Of a DNA stretch of 64,000 nt, positions 60,938 through 64,000 are shown piece by piece. Origin of the DNA: JAVKFY01 sp040223615 (lineage in GTDB: Bacteria; Pseudomonadota; Alphaproteobacteria; GCA-2731375); contig JAVKFY010000061.1 in the NCBI GenBank assembly GCA_040223615.1, positions 150,180 to 214,179 of the forward strand, given 5' to 3'. Both the position numbers and the translations under genes were made by a program. The notes under the pieces were generated by a model. That model ran no database searches. It was not told the DNA's origin and was given only the letters and a program-made list of their open reading frames with translations. Numbering within the stretch: the stretch's first letter is position 1; each line of letters starts with the position of its first letter.

Positions 60938-61809
60938 GCCGCGATCCAGGCGGGCTTGCGCGGGCTGATCGTCGCCTCGCCAGCTCTCAGGGCGCTGGCG
61001 TCGAGCTGTTCCAGCCGCAGCAGCGCCAGGCCGATGCCCGGCTGCGCGGAGTGCAGCGTGCCGACCTCGCGGCCCTCGGCGTCGGTCACCGCCGTGCCGG
61101 CCGCCGGCACCGGACCGTCGATCGTCACCGGCACCAGCCGCTTCTTCACCAGGCCGCGATACTTGGTCCGCGCGGTGACTTCCTGGCCGACATAGCAGCC
61201 CTTCTTGAAGTCGACGCCGTGCAACTCCTCGAAGTTGGCTTCCAGCAGCGTCGACTTCTCGATCTGGATGTCGCGGCTACCGTCCGCCAGTCCCAGGGCG
61301 AGGCGATGACTGTCGTAGTCGTCGGCCGAGACCGCCCGCGCGCCGAGGTCGGCCAGCACCGAATCGAGCCGCTCGGTCGGCGCCAGCAGCCGCGCACCGG
61401 CCGTCGCCAGCCGCGGATCGACGAAGGCGACACCGCCGGCGAAGTCCTTTGCTGCGCCGGCCCCGACGATATCCAACGGCGCGATGTCGCCGAACAACGC
61501 CGCCACGCCGACGTCGTCGCGCGGCGTGATCGTTACCTTGGACCGCAGCTTGTACATCGACAGGCGCTTGACCAGGTCGGGTGCGCGCCCGGCCTCGACG
61601 TCGAGCCAGACCGCGTCGCCCGACTGGGCCAGGAAAAAGTCGAACAGGTACTTGCCCTGCGGCGTCAGCAGCGCGGCGTAGAGCGCCGCCGCCGGCCCCA
61701 GCCGGTCGACGTCGTTGCTGACCAGCCCCTGCAGAAAGTCGCGCGCATCAGCGCCCTCGACCGCGACCACGGCGCGGCTCTCCAGGCGGGCATAGAGCAT
61801 GTCGGCCAT
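60934..61809 (-). CDS. ygfZ: YgfZ/GcvT-domain folate-binding protein for Fe-S cluster repair
   Basis: This 291-residue protein is related to the glycine cleavage T protein and carries the defining YgfZ motif KGCYVGQEVTAR near residue 200, with the essential Cys. N-terminal FLQGLVSNDV and LTPQGKYLFDFFL segments fit. It supports assembly or repair of certain iron-sulfur enzymes. The start at 61809 gives the normal N-terminus (MADMLYARLESRAVV). It leads the overlapping operon with tag and DUF1491. Confidence 0.92.
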   Translation of the reverse strand: MADMLYARLESRAVVAVEGADARDFLQGLVSNDVDRLGPAAALYAALLTPQGKYLFDFFLAQSGDAVWLDVEAGRAPDLVKRLSMYKLRSKVTITPRDDVGVAALFGDIAPLDIVGAGAAKDFAGGVAFVDPRLATAGARLLAPTERLDSVLADLGARAVSADDYDSHRLALGLADGSRDIQIEKSTLLEANFEELHGVDFKKGCYVGQEVTARTKYRGLVKKRLVPVTIDGPVPAAGTAVTDAEGREVGTLHSAQPGIGLALLRLEQLDASALRAGEATISPRKPAWIAA

Positions 61810-61946
61810 TTCGCGCCCTTTTTCATAGGTCGGCGACAGTCTATCAGGTATTGAGACCGCCACGCATGAACAAGGCCTCTTGGATGTCGTCACCCCGGTC
61901 ATCGCCCGGGGAGATGGTGATGGGCTGGAGCAACGAACGCCGCCCC

Positions 61947-62915
61947 ATGGAGATACTCTTCATCACCCATAACCGCATCGGCGACGCGGTGCTGTCCAGC
62001 GGCGCTCTCGGCTGGCTCGGCGAGCGTTACCCGCAGGCGCGAATCACGGTCGCCTGCGGCCCATTGCCGGCACCGCTGTTCGAACGCGCGCCGGGGGTGA
62101 CGACGGTGTTGCCGATGCAGAAACAACGCTGGTCCAAACACTGGCTGACACTGTGGCGGCAGGTCGTACCGACCCGCTGGGCCCTGGTGGTCGACCTGCG
62201 CGATTCCGGCATCACCTGGGGCATTCGCGCCGGCAAGCGCCTGACCCTGCGCCCGGCCAGGGGGCTGGTCCATCGCATCCGCCATGTCGCCGACCTGCTG
62301 GACATCGATCCGCCGCCGGCGCCGCGCCTGTGGCCCGGCCCGCAACACCGCGCCGCCGCCGCCTCGTTGCTCCCCGGCGACCGGCCGGTGCTGGCTGTCG
62401 GTCCAACCGCCAACTGGGGCGGCAAGCAGTGGCCGGCGGAACGGTTCGCCGCCCTCATCGGACGGTTGACCGCCGCCACCGGCCCGCTGCCCGAGGCTGC
62501 CGTGGCCGTGTTCGGTGCGCTGAACGAGCGCGACGCGGCCCAGCCGGTGCTGGACGCCCTGCCGGCCGACCGCCGCCTCGACCTTGTCGGCACCGTCGAT
62601 CTGCCCACCGCCGGCGCCTGTTTGGAACGCGTGGCGCTGTACGTCGGCAACGACAGCGGCCTGATGCACCTGGCCGCCGCCGCCGGCGCCCCGACCCTGG
62701 GCCTGTTCGGCCCTTCGCGCAGCGAGCTCTACGCGCCCTGGGGACCGCGCACCGCCGTGGTCCGCACGCCGGAAAGCTTCGACGAGATCACCGGCCACCC
62801 CGACTACGACTATCGGCGCCACGATAGCTGGATGGGCAGCCTGACCGTCGACGCCGTGGAATCGGCCGCGCACCAGCTTTGGGCCAGGTGCCAGCAGCCG
62901 GCAGCCGCGCAATGA
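61947..62915 (+). CDS. Glycosyltransferase family 9 (heptosyltransferase-like)
   Basis: The 322-residue GT-B enzyme has the N-terminal ILFITHNRIGDAVLSSG motif, the middle VGPTANWGGKQWPAERFAAL and the donor-site YVGNDSGLMHLAAAAGAPTLGLFGPS. These are typical of ADP-heptose:LPS heptosyltransferases. The acceptor would be the lipopolysaccharide core. ATG 61947 matches the family N-terminus; ATG 61920 has a better ribosome site (GGGGAG, 6-base spacer) and would add nine residues. It overlaps the next gene by 4 bases. Confidence 0.88.
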   Translation: MEILFITHNRIGDAVLSSGALGWLGERYPQARITVACGPLPAPLFERAPGVTTVLPMQKQRWSKHWLTLWRQVVPTRWALVVDLRDSGITWGIRAGKRLTLRPARGLVHRIRHVADLLDIDPPPAPRLWPGPQHRAAAASLLPGDRPVLAVGPTANWGGKQWPAERFAALIGRLTAATGPLPEAAVAVFGALNERDAAQPVLDALPADRRLDLVGTVDLPTAGACLERVALYVGNDSGLMHLAAAAGAPTLGLFGPSRSELYAPWGPRTAVVRTPESFDEITGHPDYDYRRHDSWMGSLTVDAVESAAHQLWARCQQPAAAQ

Positions 62916-63697
62916 CAGGCCCCCGGCTCTCCTGTCTGGTCGTCGCGCACAACGAGGAAGCGCAGCTCGCCGCCTGCCTGGACCGCCTGGCCTTCGCCGA
63001 CGAGATCGTGGTCGTGCTCGACAGGTGCACCGATGGCTCCAAGGCGATCGCCGAAGCCGTCGGCGCGACGCTGGTCGAAGGCGCCTGGGAGATCGAAGGG
63101 CCGCGCCGGAATACCGGCATCGACGCCTGTTCCGGCGACTGGATCCTGGAGGTCGACGCCGACGAGCGGGTACCGCCGGAACTGGCCCGCGAGGTGCGGC
63201 AGGTGATCGAGAGCGCCGGACCGGGCCACTTCCTCGTCCCCTTCGACAACTATATCGGCGACCGGCTGGTGCGCTACGGTTGGGGCGCCGCCTGGGGCGT
63301 GAACTCGGCGCCGCGCCTGTTCTCCAAGGGCGCCAAGCGCTGGGGCGAGCAGCGCATCCACCCGGCACTCGACCTGAAGGGCACGGCGCGCCGGCTGAAC
63401 GCGCGCATGGACCACCATGTCGACCGCGACATCGCCGACATGATCGCGCGCCTGGATCGCTACACCGCCGCCCGCGCCGCCGACCTGCGCGACAGCGGCA
63501 AGATCGGCAGCCTGCCCGACTACATCCGTCGCGCCTTCTCGCGCTTCTTCAAGTGCTACATCGGCCGCAAGGGCTACCGCGAAGGCGCCTGGGGCTTCCT
63601 GATCGCGCTGTTCGCCGGGCTCTATCCGCTGCTCAGCCACCTGCGTGCCCGGCTCGAACCGCAAGCGCCGAACAGGACGCGCGAGACTTCTCGATGA
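62912..63697 (+). CDS. Glycosyltransferase family 2 (WaaE/LPS core beta-glucosyltransferase-like)
   Basis: This 261-residue GT-A enzyme has the N-terminal LSCLVVAHNEEAQLAACL, a DRCTDGS metal or nucleotide loop, and the DXD-type LEVDADERVPPEL motif near 92-98. The C-terminal region has an amphipathic segment (FSRFFKCYIGRKGYREG) and a hydrophobic helix that likely touch the membrane. It resembles the WaaE/KdtX-type enzymes of lipopolysaccharide core synthesis. It is coupled by ATGA overlaps on both sides. Confidence 0.88.
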   Translation: MTGPRLSCLVVAHNEEAQLAACLDRLAFADEIVVVLDRCTDGSKAIAEAVGATLVEGAWEIEGPRRNTGIDACSGDWILEVDADERVPPELAREVRQVIESAGPGHFLVPFDNYIGDRLVRYGWGAAWGVNSAPRLFSKGAKRWGEQRIHPALDLKGTARRLNARMDHHVDRDIADMIARLDRYTAARAADLRDSGKIGSLPDYIRRAFSRFFKCYIGRKGYREGAWGFLIALFAGLYPLLSHLRARLEPQAPNRTRETSR

Positions 63698-64000
63698 AAG
63701 TCATGCAGGCGATGGCGGGGGCGGCGGTCGGCGGGGCCGAGGCGTTCTTCATGCGCCTGACCTTGGCGTTGCACCGTGCCGGCCTGGACCAGAGCGTCCT
63801 GATCCGCCGGCACCCGCAACGCGAGGCGGCGCTGGCCGAGGCCGGCATTCCCTGCCGCGCGCTCCGCTTCGGCGGCCCGCTCGACCTGTTCTCCCGCCGC
63901 CGCTTCCGCCAGGCGGTGACGCAGGACAAACCCGACATCGTGCTGACCTGGATGAGCCGGGCGACGGCGGCCTGCCCGGCGGTGCCGATGCACGTCGCGC
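63694..64000 (+). CDS. Glycosyltransferase (family 4-like), N-terminal part cut by window edge
   Basis: About 102 codons are visible, starting MKVMQAMAGAAVGGAEAFFM. The GGAE motif followed by a hydrophobic helix and later LTWMSRATA are typical of the acceptor-binding half of GT4 enzymes in lipopolysaccharide operons. The ATG overlaps the preceding stop. The catalytic donor-binding half lies outside the window. Confidence 0.8.
   Translation, partial: MKVMQAMAGAAVGGAEAFFMRLTLALHRAGLDQSVLIRRHPQREAALAEAGIPCRALRFGGPLDLFSRRRFRQAVTQDKPDIVLTWMSRATAACPAVPMHVA

Noticed and set aside
61885..61921. Inverted repeat before the glycosyltransferase gene
   Set aside because: Short and interrupted; it may just reflect G+C-rich sequence around the ribosome site.

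Overview
The window is a high-GC (about two-thirds G+C by eye), gene-dense stretch of an alphaproteobacterial chromosome. It is most likely from a Rhodospirillales-type organism. The evidence is a canonical CtrA of the usual 231 residues with Asp51, the CtrA partners SciP and ChpT, a DUF1491 gene, an FlbD-type flagellar regulator, and a Rhodospirillum rubrum-style encapsulin with encapsulated ferritin. The species cannot be fixed from sequence alone. No prophage, insertion sequence, CRISPR array or rRNA gene was seen.

Layout. (1) 1-11.9 kb is metabolic: the end of a liv-type ABC permease pair behind an AtzG/AtzE amidase pair (- strand), a tyrosine phosphatase, an EctD-like dioxygenase, an OsmC protein, a catabolic-looking run of Rieske oxygenase, glutamine-synthetase-like ligase and amidohydrolase, an NnrU membrane protein, and a two-gene encapsulin nanocompartment. 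(2) 11.9-17.5 kb (- strand) holds sugar-nucleotide genes (rmlA, neuC-like, sqdB-like, and a 4-epimerase-like SDR next to flgL), with mnmA and an elongator tRNA-Met between them. (3) 17.5-39.5 kb is a large flagellar cluster. flgK-flgL run leftward. fliK-flgD-flgE, sciP, fliF-G-H-N, motA, flbD, flhA-flhF-flhG and a small unknown gene run rightward. fliI-fliJ run leftward, divergent from ctrA. (4) 39.6-47.1 kb (- strand) holds an alcohol dehydrogenase and one chemotaxis operon, chpT-cheA-cheW-cheY-cheB-cheR. (5) 47.3-54.7 kb is an NAD-dependent molybdenum formate dehydrogenase (fused fdsGB, then fdsA), converging on its maturation genes fdhD-mobA. (6) 54.7-61.8 kb is housekeeping and accessory metabolism: cysQ, an acyl-CoA ligase, a VOC protein, an agmatinase-family hydrolase, a 47-residue microprotein, a sterol-desaturase-family protein, and an overlapping ygfZ-tag-DUF1491 operon. 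(7) 61.9-64 kb starts a glycosyltransferase operon of lipopolysaccharide-core type that runs off the edge.

How it fits together. The distinctive theme is the cell-cycle and motility circuit. chpT encodes the phosphotransferase that feeds CtrA, ctrA the master regulator, and sciP the CtrA inhibitor. All three sit among the flagellar and chemotaxis genes they probably control. TTAA half-sites of CtrA type are clustered upstream of ctrA, sciP and cheA, in DNA where TTAA should be rare. Two GANTC sites lie just upstream of ctrA and one just inside it. A 17-codon ORF with a near-ideal Shine-Dalgarno sequence precedes ctrA. Other items worth following are the encapsulin pair, the oxygenase/ligase/hydrolase run, the unknown gene coupled to flhG, and several families of intergenic palindromes.
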